Shown: positions 1-7,986, counted from the first letter of the stretch. The stretch is DNA of 9,810 bases from Methylophilaceae bacterium (GCA_947379975.1 CANCPF010000045.1:1-9810), one strand, 5' to 3'. The notes: generated from the letters alone by a model not told the origin. Numbers and translations are program-made.

Positions 1-558
1 GATGCCTTTTCACAGGACATTAGCAAAACACGTTACGCAAATTATGACGAAGTGCTGGATTATTGCAGTCGCTCAGCGAACCCAATCGGCCGACTAATGT
101 TGCATTTATATGCACAATCTAGCGCGAGTAATATTAAACTTTCTGATAATATTTGTAGCGCACTGCAAATCATCAATTTTTTGCAAGATATTGCGATTGA
201 TTTCAAAAAAAATGATGGTAAGCAGCGTATTTATATGTCGCAAGAAGAAATGGCGACTTTTGCTATTAGCGAGCAACACATCAAAGCTTATGTAGAAGGC
301 AGTAAAATTATCGATGAGAATTGGCAACAGTTTATATTGTTTAATTTAAATCGCGTAAAACACCTGCTCAACACTGGCAAGCCGCTTGGACGCATTTTAA
401 CTGGCCGCATAGGCTTTGAAATGCGGTTGATTATTGCAGGTGGCGAACGTATCATCCATAAAATTAACGCAGTGAATGGTGACGTATTTAGACACAGGCC
501 AACACTGCAACGCACGGATTGGCTTATCATATTTTTTAAGGCGCTGTTTAGGATATAA
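1..558 (+). CDS. hpnC: Hydroxysqualene synthase HpnC, 5'-truncated by the window edge
   Basis: The frame is open from base 1 (D-A-F-S-Q-D...) to TAA at 556-558, giving the last 185 residues. Family members are about 270-290 residues, so roughly the first third, including the first Asp-rich motif, lies outside the window. The GTG at base 52 is an internal Val, not a start. The segment RYANYDEVLDYCSRSANPIGR (about residues 11-31) and the second Asp-rich motif QDIAIDF followed by RIYMSQEEM are typical of the squalene/phytoene synthase fold and the HpnC branch. In the HpnCDE route HpnC converts presqualene diphosphate to hydroxysqualene. The neighbouring hpnD and hpnE support this assignment over phytoene synthase. 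It is probably a soluble or membrane-associated enzyme drawing on the isoprenoid pool. hpnD starts 8 nt after its stop, so the two are co-transcribed. Confidence 0.9.
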   Translation, partial: DAFSQDISKTRYANYDEVLDYCSRSANPIGRLMLHLYAQSSASNIKLSDNICSALQIINFLQDIAIDFKKNDGKQRIYMSQEEMATFAISEQHIKAYVEGSKIIDENWQQFILFNLNRVKHLLNTGKPLGRILTGRIGFEMRLIIAGGERIIHKINAVNGDVFRHRPTLQRTDWLIIFFKALFRI

Positions 559-566
559 CCACCACA

Positions 567-1406
567 ATGACTCCCCAGCAATATTGCCAACAAAAAACCG
601 CAAAAAGCGGCTCAAGTTTTTATTATAGCTTTATGTTTTTATCCAAACAAAGGCGTGAAGCGATTACTGCGCTTTACGCTTTTTGCCGTGAAGTGGATGA
701 CATTGCTGACGAATGTACAGAGCTGCATATTGCACAGGTTAAGCTTAGCTGGTGGCGCTCTGAAATTGAGAACCTCTACCAAAACAAGCCTATACATCCT
801 GTGACTAAAGCGCTGTTAATGCCGATTAAAACTTATCATTTAGATGCTGAACATTTCAATGAAATTATTGATGGCATGGAGATGGATTTAAACTTTAACC
901 GCTATGAAGACTTTAAACAATTACAACTATATTGTTACCGTGTCGCTAGTGTGGTTGGTTTACTTTCAGCACAGATTTTCGGCTTTGATAATCGCAAAAC
1001 GCTTAAGTTTGCACATGACCTTGGCATGGCTTTTCAACTGACTAATATCATCCGTGATGTCGGTGAAGACGCACGCCGCAACCGCATTTACTTGCCGCTA
1101 GATGAATTAGCAAAATTCAATGTATCTGAAGAAGATATTTTGCAAAGCCGAGAATCTGTCGCCGTTAAACAATTACTCGACTATCAAATTGAACGTGCCG
1201 AGAGTTATTACGACCGAGCGCTAAACGAACTACCGAAAGAAGACCGTAAAAGTCAGCGCGTAGGCTTAATGATGGCCGCGATATACCGCACCTTATTACG
1301 CGAGATTAAAGCCGATGGCGCAGAAAAAGTATTGAATTCACGTACCTCATTAGGGGCTTTACGTAAACTTAGTTTAGCGTTTAAAGTCTGGATTAAGAAT
1401 ATTTGA
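567..1406 (+). CDS. hpnD: Presqualene diphosphate synthase HpnD
   Basis: This 279-residue protein is full length for the squalene/phytoene synthase family. It condenses two farnesyl diphosphates to presqualene diphosphate, the first committed step of bacterial squalene synthesis. Both Mg2+-diphosphate motifs are visible: D44-D45-x-x-D48 in the segment AFCREVDDIADE, and Q157-x-x-N160-x-x-R163-D164-x-x-x-D168 followed by RIYLP. The ATG at 567 is preceded by AGGA at 550-553, a rather long 13-nt gap, so translation may depend on ribosomes finishing hpnC 8 nt upstream. The gene ends in TGA at 1404-1406, sharing one base with the ATG of hpnE. The paralogous hpnC lies directly upstream; the pair is the usual HpnC/HpnD arrangement. 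HpnD rather than phytoene synthase is chosen because hpnE follows and no carotenoid gene is present. Confidence 0.92.
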   Translation: MTPQQYCQQKTAKSGSSFYYSFMFLSKQRREAITALYAFCREVDDIADECTELHIAQVKLSWWRSEIENLYQNKPIHPVTKALLMPIKTYHLDAEHFNEIIDGMEMDLNFNRYEDFKQLQLYCYRVASVVGLLSAQIFGFDNRKTLKFAHDLGMAFQLTNIIRDVGEDARRNRIYLPLDELAKFNVSEEDILQSRESVAVKQLLDYQIERAESYYDRALNELPKEDRKSQRVGLMMAAIYRTLLREIKADGAEKVLNSRTSLGALRKLSLAFKVWIKNI

Positions 1407-2770
1407 TGCTGGATAGCCGTCACGTTGCAATTATTGGCGGTGGTTGTGCTGGCTTAAGTGCGGCGGTGGCATTACTAGAACGTGGCTATGCCGTCACTAT
1501 ATTTGAGGCCAGCGCTCAACTTGGCGGGCGCGCTCGCACGGTGGTCGTTAAAAATAATAATCCGCCGCAAAAACTAGATAACGGCCAACATATTTTATTA
1601 GGTGCGTATCGTGAGACTTTGGCGATGTTGCACACTATTGGTGTCGATGAAAAAGCTGCTTTTCTCCGTGTGCCACTGCAAATTAGCATGCAATCTGACC
1701 ATGCAAAATCCGAGTTCTCGCTAAAATCAGTTGATTACCTGCCAGCGCCACTTAATCTGCTGTTCGGATTATTAACTTGCAAGGGTTTAAGTGTTGCCGA
1801 ACGCGCCGCCGCGATTAAACTCATTTTGCAGCTTAAACGCAGCTATTATCAAATTGCCGAGGACAGCGCACTAGCGCAGTTTTTAATCGACCGGAAGCAG
1901 AGCCCTAAGCTAATACAAATGTTATGGGAACCGCTCTGCCTAGCCGCGCTAAACACGCCCATTGCAAAGGCCAGCACACGCGTGTTTTTAAACGTATTGC
2001 GTGATACGTTTACCGGCCACAAAACAAACAGTGACTTTTTATTGCCACGACTGGATTTGTCTCAAATTATCGCGCAGCCAGCGTCGCGTTATATCCAAGA
2101 AAAAGGTGGTGTAATTAAATTAAACCAGCGTATTAGTAGCCTGACAGTGACGAACAATACTTCTGGTAAAGAAAGTTTTAACTTAGTCAGCAGCAAAGAA
2201 AGCTATCATTTTGGCCAGGTAATACTGGCGGTTTCGCCTGCTAACGTTGATCTTTTTTTAGCAACACAGCCAACATTAAAGCGCGCTTATGCCTTAACGC
2301 AAAGCTATACTTACCAGCCTATTTATACTATTTATTTGCAATATGCCGCTGAAACTAGGCTAGCAACCGTGATGACAGGCATGACCAAGACGCCTGGCCA
2401 AGCAGACATCATCTCACAATGGGTGTTTGATAGAGGGCAGCTTTGCGGACAAGACGGCTTACTGGCAGTGATTGTTAGCGCCGAAGGCCTGCACCAAAAT
2501 TTAACGCAAGAGGCTCTCGCATTACAAGTCACTCAAGAATTAGCACAAGCTTTTCCTAGCCTAACTAAACCGTTATGGCACAAAGTGATTGCAGAAAAAC
2601 GCGCTACTTTTTCATGTGTGCCTAATTGTGTCAGACCAAGTAATCAAACAGCGCAAGCCCAGTTATATTTGGCTGGCGACTACACCTACGCAGATTATCC
2701 AGCAACCATAGAAGGGGCAGTCAGAAGCGGTATTGCCTGTGCAAATTTAATTACCAATAGCCTAGACTAG
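1406..2770 (+). CDS. hpnE: Hydroxysqualene dehydroxylase HpnE (FAD-dependent)
   Basis: This is a 454-residue flavoprotein of the amine oxidase/phytoene desaturase superfamily. HpnE reductively removes the hydroxyl of hydroxysqualene to give squalene, the last step of the HpnCDE route. The N-terminus has the dinucleotide-binding fold G11-G-G13-C-A-G16 with an acidic residue (E34) ending the second strand, then an LGGRA segment and DNGQHILLGAYRETL, which is characteristic of the family. The C-terminal FAD-contact segment runs from A423-G424-D425-Y426-T427 through PATIEGAVRSG. I chose ATG at 1406, which overlaps the hpnD stop by one base (TGATG); a TTG at 1403 in the same frame would add one residue and is less likely. 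There is no clear Shine-Dalgarno, so translational coupling to hpnD is probable. It ends at TAG 2768-2770, and the next gene converges from the other strand 50 nt later. Confidence 0.92.
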   Translation: MLDSRHVAIIGGGCAGLSAAVALLERGYAVTIFEASAQLGGRARTVVVKNNNPPQKLDNGQHILLGAYRETLAMLHTIGVDEKAAFLRVPLQISMQSDHAKSEFSLKSVDYLPAPLNLLFGLLTCKGLSVAERAAAIKLILQLKRSYYQIAEDSALAQFLIDRKQSPKLIQMLWEPLCLAALNTPIAKASTRVFLNVLRDTFTGHKTNSDFLLPRLDLSQIIAQPASRYIQEKGGVIKLNQRISSLTVTNNTSGKESFNLVSSKESYHFGQVILAVSPANVDLFLATQPTLKRAYALTQSYTYQPIYTIYLQYAAETRLATVMTGMTKTPGQADIISQWVFDRGQLCGQDGLLAVIVSAEGLHQNLTQEALALQVTQELAQAFPSLTKPLWHKVIAEKRATFSCVPNCVRPSNQTAQAQLYLAGDYTYADYPATIEGAVRSGIACANLITNSLD

Positions 2771-2820
2771 ACAACCTATCCGTTAATCTAAAGAATCTCA
2801 AGAGAATAATGACAGAAACA

Positions 2821-5364
2821 CTAGAGATATTTAGCGTAAAACCAGCGTTTAACTAACTCCACCATCAACAGATAAGTCACTCCCATTGCCAGCAAAATAG
2901 TAAAAAACTCCGATGGCAGTGGCACAAATCTAAAATAATTACCTAATGGCGTATAGGGCAGCATCGCTGCTATAGAGACAATGAATAGTGACGTTACGAC
3001 CAACCAAGCACTGGGATTACTCTTAAAAACACTACGGCGGGTGCGAATAACGAATATAACCAGCACCTGCGAAATTATGGATTCAACAAACCAACCGGTA
3101 CGAAACAGCGCTTGGTTGGCATGTAACACACTTAACATCACATAAAATGTCAAAAAATCGAAGATGGAACTGACCGGTCCAACCACCAACATAAAGTTTC
3201 GGATAAAGCGCATATCCCACTGGCGCGGCTTATTTAAATATTCCTGATCGACATTATCAAACGGTATGGTAATTTCAGAAACGTCATACAACAAATTGTT
3301 GAGCAAGATTTGTATCGGCAACATGGGTAAAAATGGTAAGAATAACGAAGCGCCCGCCATGCTAAACATATTGCCAAAGTTGGAACTGGTACCCATCATG
3401 ACATATTTCATAATATTGCCAAAAGTGCGTCGCCCTTCTATTACGCCTTGGTGCAATACGTTTAAGTCGTGCTCCAGCAATATTAAATCGGCGGCATCTT
3501 TGGCTACATCAACCGCGCTATCCACAGAAATACTCACATCAGCCAAATGCAAAGCTGGCGCGTCGTTAATGCCATCGCCCAAATAGCCAACAATATGGCC
3601 ACGTTGCTTTAGCGCAGACAGTACGTGACTTTTAAGTGCAGGTGTCACTCGGCAAAATAGGTTCACACTTTCAACACGCGCCTGCAAAGCATCATCTGTC
3701 ATTAGCGCGATTTCACTGCCAGTCAATACGCCAGTCACCACTAAGCCAAGTTCAGCACACACATGTTGCGTCACCAGCTCGTTATCGCCTGTAACTACTT
3801 TAATAGCGATGCCACTTTCTTGTAATTGCCGAAGTGCGTGACTGGCGCTTACTTTTGGTGGATCAAGAAATGCCGCGAAGCCAGCAAAGACCAAGGATGA
3901 TTCATCGCTAATATCCGCATGTGTGCGCTCAACTTCAACTTGCCGCCAAGCGATTCCCAGTACACGAAATCCTTGTTGCGCTAAATTAGCCGCTTGCTGG
4001 TTAAGCTCGGCCAGCTTAGTAATATCAAGAGTTTGCGCAGCGCCAGTGATAGTTTCATAACGATTACATAATCGCAGCACATCTTCAGAGGCACCCTTTA
4101 CTACTAAAAAATGGGCTTGCTCATCATCCGCCAGTACTTGTTTTAGCAATACTGAAACACGCCTGCGCTCGAAATCAAAGGGTACTTCGTCAATTTTATG
4201 CCAAGCACTTACCTCCAGTGTTTCATGGCGAAGAATTGCTTCGTCCAGCGGACTTTTAAGGCCAGTTTCAAAAAAACTATTGAGATAAGCCCATAACAAA
4301 ACTCTATCGCTCTCCAGCCCATCACAATTCAAATGCCGTTCCAGCCGGATTTTAGCCTCAGTTAGCGTGCCGGTTTTATCGGTGCAAAGCACATCCATGC
4401 TACCAAGATTATGTATTGCGGCTAATCGTTTAACGATTACATGCTGCCGACTCATACGCATTGCTCCGCGTGAAAGCGTAACAGTAATCACCATAGGCAA
4501 CAATTCAGGCGTTAGCCCGACAGCCAAGGCCAAGGCGAACATAAACGATTCTAACCACGGCCGATGTTGCAATAAATTAACTAGCAATACAAACATCACC
4601 AGAAAAAATGTCAGCCTAAGAATCAGCATGCCAAAACGATAAATACTATGCTCAAATGCGGTGGCTGGTGGTGCAATACTGAGCGATCCAGAAATATTAC
4701 CCAGCACTGTTTTTGCGCCTGTCATACAAACTAGCATACGCGCCGAACCACTCACCACATGGGTTCCCGCAAAAACCGCACCTAGTGCATTCATTAATTC
4801 AGGATTATCAGCGCCGATAATGTTTAGCTGCTTTTCTACAGGATAAGGTTCGCCAGTCAACAAGGCCTGATTCACAAAAAAATCATCAGCCTCAATAATG
4901 CGTCCATCAGCAGGGATTAAATCGCCAGCGCTCAATATCACCACATCACCCACGACAATATGAGCGACATCTAACTCTTTGGGCTGTCCGTCTCTAAGCA
5001 CTGTTGCCCGAACTGCCACTGATTTTCGCAAAGCTTCTGCGTCTTTTTCTGCACGGTACTCTTGCATAAAATCCAGCGTTACACTTAACACCACCATAGC
5101 GATGATAATGACAAAGCTACTAAAGTCCGCAGTAAAAGCTGAAAGCAGGCTTGCGACTAATAATAGAATCACCAAGGGATTACGAAAACGTGAAATAAAT
5201 TGCAACAATAGATGACGTTTTTTTACGGCGCTGACGATATTGGGACCGAACTGCGCGAAGCGTGCTGCTGCTTCGCTATGGCTTAATCCGTTCTTATTGC
5301 TAAGGACATTGAGGTTCAAGTCATCAATAGATACTAGCCACCATTTTTCAATCAGTTCTAGCAT
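2821..5364 (-). CDS. mgtA: Mg2+-importing P-type ATPase, MgtA/MgtB family
   Basis: This complete 847-residue inner-membrane pump uses ATP to import Mg2+; it is slightly shorter than the roughly 900-residue enteric MgtA, mainly at the N-terminus. In order: N-terminal cation-ATPase region, TM1-TM2 (about residues 62-105), actuator domain with T170-G-E172-P, TM3-TM4 with the ion-site VGLTPELLPM (P286-E287), phosphorylation site D329 in DKTGTLT, nucleotide-binding domain with the family segment PFDFERRRVSVL, hinge G596-D-G-I-N-D601, and C-terminal membrane helices with SSNFGN, LPFLPMLP and NNLLYDVSE-IPFDNVD. These last segments match MgtA closely and separate it from Ca2+ and H+ pumps. TGEP replaces the common TGES, but the catalytic Glu is kept. 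The ATG at 5364 has GGAAAG 10 nt upstream. It lies 147 nt downstream of the phosphoketolase gene on the same strand and has its own candidate promoter. Confidence 0.93.
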   Translation of the reverse strand: MLELIEKWWLVSIDDLNLNVLSNKNGLSHSEAAARFAQFGPNIVSAVKKRHLLLQFISRFRNPLVILLLVASLLSAFTADFSSFVIIIAMVVLSVTLDFMQEYRAEKDAEALRKSVAVRATVLRDGQPKELDVAHIVVGDVVILSAGDLIPADGRIIEADDFFVNQALLTGEPYPVEKQLNIIGADNPELMNALGAVFAGTHVVSGSARMLVCMTGAKTVLGNISGSLSIAPPATAFEHSIYRFGMLILRLTFFLVMFVLLVNLLQHRPWLESFMFALALAVGLTPELLPMVITVTLSRGAMRMSRQHVIVKRLAAIHNLGSMDVLCTDKTGTLTEAKIRLERHLNCDGLESDRVLLWAYLNSFFETGLKSPLDEAILRHETLEVSAWHKIDEVPFDFERRRVSVLLKQVLADDEQAHFLVVKGASEDVLRLCNRYETITGAAQTLDITKLAELNQQAANLAQQGFRVLGIAWRQVEVERTHADISDESSLVFAGFAAFLDPPKVSASHALRQLQESGIAIKVVTGDNELVTQHVCAELGLVVTGVLTGSEIALMTDDALQARVESVNLFCRVTPALKSHVLSALKQRGHIVGYLGDGINDAPALHLADVSISVDSAVDVAKDAADLILLEHDLNVLHQGVIEGRRTFGNIMKYVMMGTSSNFGNMFSMAGASLFLPFLPMLPIQILLNNLLYDVSEITIPFDNVDQEYLNKPRQWDMRFIRNFMLVVGPVSSIFDFLTFYVMLSVLHANQALFRTGWFVESIISQVLVIFVIRTRRSVFKSNPSAWLVVTSLFIVSIAAMLPYTPLGNYFRFVPLPSEFFTILLAMGVTYLLMVELVKRWFYAKYL

Positions 5365-5373
5365 TAACGATTA

Positions 5374-5380
5374 GCTTTCC
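5374..5380 (-). promoter_or_regulatory. Ribosome binding site of mgtA
   Basis: On the minus strand AGGAAAG stands about 9-10 nt before the ATG at 5364. It supports this start and the absence of the longer N-terminal extension found in enteric MgtA. Confidence 0.6.
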
Positions 5381-5409
5381 TATAAAAATATCGAAAAAAC
5401 CTATAAAAA
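5379..5409. repeat. Two direct copies of CCTATAAAAA, 21 bp apart, in the mgtA leader
   Basis: CCTATAAAAA occurs at 5379-5388 and again at 5400-5409, a period of 21 bp (two helical turns). The 21-bp units agree at about 16 positions. On the transcribed strand each copy reads TTTTTATAGG, and the copy nearest the gene runs into the Shine-Dalgarno. Such an AT-rich stretch could contain the repeat by chance; a role in protein binding or mRNA access is only a possibility. Confidence 0.45.
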
Positions 5410-5472
5410 ATTCTTAAAATTAATAGCCTTAACTTTGAATCAAGCGTAGCTTACTTAATTCTAGCTTTAGCA

Positions 5473-5501
5473 CTTACAATTTAGAGCTTGACCCATGTCA
5501 A
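5473..5501 (-). promoter_or_regulatory. Candidate mgtA promoter with embedded TTGAC-N4-GTCAA palindrome
   Basis: On the minus strand a perfect -35 TTGACA (5496-5501) is followed after 17 bp by TGTAAG (5473-5478), a 4/6 match to the -10. A second possible -10, TAGAAT (5/6), lies at 5458-5463. The -35 is half of the 14-bp palindrome TTGAC-N4-GTCAA at 5488-5501, which matches the FNR/ANR consensus TTGAT-N4-ATCAA at 8 of 10 defined positions. Measured from the palindrome centre, TAGAAT is 34 bp away, about 2 bp further than the ideal class-II spacing. The site could therefore be an activator box, a repressor operator over the -35, or simply a good sigma70 -35. Either start would give an untranslated leader of about 90-105 nt. 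No proline-rich leader peptide or other ATG-initiated short ORF is visible in it. Confidence 0.45.
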
Positions 5502-5511
5502 CCACCAGCGC

Positions 5512-7908
5512 TTAAAAAACACTTTGTGGATTGACTCGACCTTCCAGCGCATCAATTTCTTCAGGCTCAAGCACCTCAGCTGGATTTATATATAAACTAT
5601 GGGCTGCCACTCGCACAATATGCGCCCATGACAGCCTATTTACAAACAGCATACCGTCAGTATCCAGCGTGCCTCCATGGTTGGTATAACCCAAAAACAC
5701 GGTATTTTTGCCAGTGTCTAATGGTCGCAATACGCCAGACATAATTTCTGGATGCGTATGGCAAACAAACACGCGAGTTGAAATATGCTCAGGATACAGT
5801 GCATGTCGCAGTTCGTTCGGCGCACAATGTTGTAGCTCTCTACGTCCTCTAGGCTGACGGAATTTGCCAGGTTCGATTAAATAATTAACCGCAACTTTAA
5901 CGCCACGCTGCGTTAGTCTTTCAGCAGCTTTTAGCGTTTCTATCATCTGATAAGCGCCTATCGCAGTTAAAATCACTTCCGCGCTGTTCAATTTATCTTG
6001 ATCAAAAGTAATGCCGCCTTTTTCTAGCAAGCTTACTGCAGCAGTTTTAGAAAAAATATCAGGAATCGTGTCAGATTTTGGAATGACTAATGTAAAAATT
6101 TTACCGTGTGTCCGATAGCAGGCATCCAGTGATGCCGCCGCACTATTAAAATCGGCTGGAAATAATACCCGTGAAATATCAGCGGGCTCGTTAAGTAGCG
6201 CTTCACATAAAGTAGGGTCTTGGTGCGAGCGTTCATTTTTACCATTTTCATAAGTATTAGAAGTTAAAATGACAGGCACAGATAGCCAACCAGCTTCCCT
6301 ACCGCGCGAGGATAAATGGTCAGACCAAATAATTTCCTGACGCAAAGCGCCTAGCATTTTGGGACCAAAAGCTTCATAAGTAATGGCTAGATTGATGCCG
6401 CCTTTATTGCCTAAGCAAGCACAAATAACGGCCTCTTCATTCAGCGCAGTGATCACTGCACCATTGAGCGTCTCTGCTGCGCCAATTTCAGCTTCGGTCA
6501 CACGATGTTTAAGATGATCTAAGGTTAAATTTAAGTGATTAGAGCGAATTTCATCTGGGTTTCCAACGCGCGGTCGCAAACTTGAATTCGCTTCAACAAA
6601 TGCCAAAAAGCTTTGGTCTATCGCATCCATCGGACAGCTTTGTGCATAGTTAATTAAGTCAAAACCATCTGCCACTACCGATTTATAGGCTAAGTTAGGA
6701 AAATGTTGCAGATACACATCGCGATTGGCGATCGGATTATCTCGCTCTAGCACGCGAGCTGTAGCCTGATGGTTTTGCAATGTGCTAACGGCCTGCTTTA
6801 TTTTAGCCATAGGCACGAACATTTTGTGTGCATATTCGTTAAAATCCTCCATGGCTTTGTTGTCAAATCTCGGGGTTTTGCCTAATGGCAAACTGTGCGC
6901 ATTATTACTTCCAGCGCCATAAAATCCAGCTCCCTTTTTCGCCAGCGCAATTCCATAAGGCATTAACACCGGATAATTTTGTGATTTTTGCGCAGCTTCA
7001 GCTCGTTCTCTCAAATTCATCTCACCCTGTAAAATCATACAAGCAAAAGCAGCAGGATCAGTGCCATCAAATTCAATGGGCTCAAATGAGTAGTTCTCTA
7101 AATGTTTTTTAAATAACGACAGACCTTTTCCCTGCGATAGCGTAGAACGCTGATCTATGCGCCTGCCGTTAAAGATCATAATCGGCAATACCAGCCCACT
7201 ATCTTCCGGCCGCCACCAGCGCGGCACCCAGTCCGCACCGCGTTGCTCTTCGAAAGCACCATCTGACAAAAATGCTACCAAACGCTCGCCAAACAAGGGC
7301 ATATGCACATACTGCAAATCGGCAAATCCCAAATAGCCACCTTCTAAAATGCCGCCTGCGGTATTGACATTAACGTGGCTGCCCAACGGTGAATCCTGAT
7401 TGCCCTGCTCATTTAATTTATAAGAATAGAAGTCCTGCACAAATCGTGTTAGTCCAGCGGCAGAAACATCGTATCGTTCTGCATGCTCAGTACGCATATT
7501 ATCCAGTAACAAATTGACCGAATCGATAGCCGCCACCGCGTGACCCTGCCCCATCAGCCAAGCACGGGTCACGCCGCTTAAGGCATTCGCCAACATATAG
7601 CCCACATAAGCGGGCACCATATTTAAAGAACCTCCAGTATGGCCTTGCGGATTATCTTTAAATTGTTCGCGAGATAAAGGTTTGCCATCAATATTGACTT
7701 GATTCGCATAAGTCATATGCACCACCAACCACATCGCCGCGTTGGCGAGTTTGTCGGCAGCACACAAAAGATCCAGTAAAGGCTCGACCTTTGCACCTCG
7801 CGCCTGCAATAATTGTAAGGTTTGCTTTACCCATTGCTCGGTTTCTCTTGTGTGACGAATAACGCCGTAGCCATTAGCCCAATGTTCAAACTTCTCTTGT
7901 ACCAACAT
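5512..7908 (-). CDS. Phosphoketolase-family ThDP enzyme, divergent (non-canonical) lineage
   Basis: This 798-residue protein has the length and layout of xylulose-5-P/fructose-6-P phosphoketolase, which splits the sugar phosphate with inorganic phosphate into acetyl phosphate and an aldose phosphate using thiamine diphosphate and Mg2+. Landmarks: H90 (GHTGG), H123 (GQGHAV), H178 (GSHVNVNTAGG), D216 in SDGAFEEQRG, N247 (FNGRRI), H338 (NNAHSLPL), E453 (NPDEIRSN), Y511 (TYEAF), N558 and H562 (KNERSHQDP), K611 (IPKSD). These align with the catalytic and phosphate-binding residues of classical enzymes. However, the usual GDGEAETG is SDGAFEEQRG and the QDHN before the SHQDP motif is N-G-K-N. As I recall, relatives of this branch are often labelled xylulose 5-phosphate 3-epimerase in databases, so the exact reaction is uncertain. 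ATG 7908 is chosen because AGGCGG lies 7 nt upstream; an in-frame TTG at 7929 would add seven residues. It is divergent from glgP. Confidence 0.85.
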   Translation of the reverse strand: MLVQEKFEHWANGYGVIRHTRETEQWVKQTLQLLQARGAKVEPLLDLLCAADKLANAAMWLVVHMTYANQVNIDGKPLSREQFKDNPQGHTGGSLNMVPAYVGYMLANALSGVTRAWLMGQGHAVAAIDSVNLLLDNMRTEHAERYDVSAAGLTRFVQDFYSYKLNEQGNQDSPLGSHVNVNTAGGILEGGYLGFADLQYVHMPLFGERLVAFLSDGAFEEQRGADWVPRWWRPEDSGLVLPIMIFNGRRIDQRSTLSQGKGLSLFKKHLENYSFEPIEFDGTDPAAFACMILQGEMNLRERAEAAQKSQNYPVLMPYGIALAKKGAGFYGAGSNNAHSLPLGKTPRFDNKAMEDFNEYAHKMFVPMAKIKQAVSTLQNHQATARVLERDNPIANRDVYLQHFPNLAYKSVVADGFDLINYAQSCPMDAIDQSFLAFVEANSSLRPRVGNPDEIRSNHLNLTLDHLKHRVTEAEIGAAETLNGAVITALNEEAVICACLGNKGGINLAITYEAFGPKMLGALRQEIIWSDHLSSRGREAGWLSVPVILTSNTYENGKNERSHQDPTLCEALLNEPADISRVLFPADFNSAAASLDACYRTHGKIFTLVIPKSDTIPDIFSKTAAVSLLEKGGITFDQDKLNSAEVILTAIGAYQMIETLKAAERLTQRGVKVAVNYLIEPGKFRQPRGRRELQHCAPNELRHALYPEHISTRVFVCHTHPEIMSGVLRPLDTGKNTVFLGYTNHGGTLDTDGMLFVNRLSWAHIVRVAAHSLYINPAEVLEPEEIDALEGRVNPQSVF

Positions 7909-7915
7909 TTTTATT

Positions 7916-7921
7916 CCGCCT
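7916..7921 (-). promoter_or_regulatory. Ribosome binding site deciding the phosphoketolase start
   Basis: AGGCGG on the minus strand, one base from the ideal AGGAGG, ends 7 nt before the ATG at 7908. It lies between the alternative TTG at 7929 and that ATG, so it favours the shorter 798-residue protein. Confidence 0.65.
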
Positions 7922-7963
7922 ATCTTCAATATTTAAATTTCCCGCGACCTAGTAGCTGTTGTC

Positions 7964-7969
7964 ATATTA
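7964..7969 (-). promoter_or_regulatory. Candidate -10 of the phosphoketolase promoter
   Basis: TAATAT on the minus strand (4/6 match to TATAAT) is centred 31 bp from the centre of the FNR-like box. The position 17 bp upstream of it reads AAAAAT, which is not a -35, as expected for an activator-dependent promoter. Predicted transcription start is near 7956-7957, leaving a leader of about 48 nt. A competing sigma70 reading uses TTGACG from the box as the -35 with a weak TAAAAC -10. Confidence 0.4.
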
Positions 7970-7986
7970 GTTAGGTTTTAAATGTG

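Noticed and set aside
52..558. GTG at 52 as the true start of a short 168-residue protein
   Set aside because: The frame is open back to base 1 and residues before 52 (DAFSQDISKTRYANYDE) are conserved HpnC sequence, so the gene is cut by the window edge.
106..615. Minus-strand and shifted-frame open frames of 60-101 codons over hpnC
   Set aside because: They overlap a clearly conserved HpnC coding region and resemble no protein family.
2788..2834. Imperfect inverted repeat (CTAAAGAATCTC / GAGATATTTAG) at the hpnE-mgtA junction as a bidirectional terminator
   Set aside because: The stem is about 10 AU-rich pairs with an internal loop, a 24-nt hairpin loop and no adjacent T tract, so it is not a convincing intrinsic terminator.
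2809..2856. A 15-codon ATG frame right after hpnE with AAGAGA upstream, as if another operon gene began here
   Set aside because: It stops after 15 codons and mostly overlaps the 3' end of mgtA on the other strand; no recognisable protein start and no support for a truncated cyclase gene.
3266..5215. Plus-strand open frames of 60-106 codons inside mgtA
   Set aside because: They are antisense to a well-conserved ATPase gene, have no recognisable domains, and are shadows of its codon use.
5488..5501. TTGAC-N4-GTCAA as an intrinsic terminator of the phosphoketolase gene
   Set aside because: A 5-bp stem with no following T tract on the transcribed strand; the position and -35 content fit a promoter element better.
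7906..7929. TTG at 7929 as the start of the phosphoketolase gene
   Set aside because: The Shine-Dalgarno AGGCGG lies downstream of it and at ideal distance from ATG 7908.
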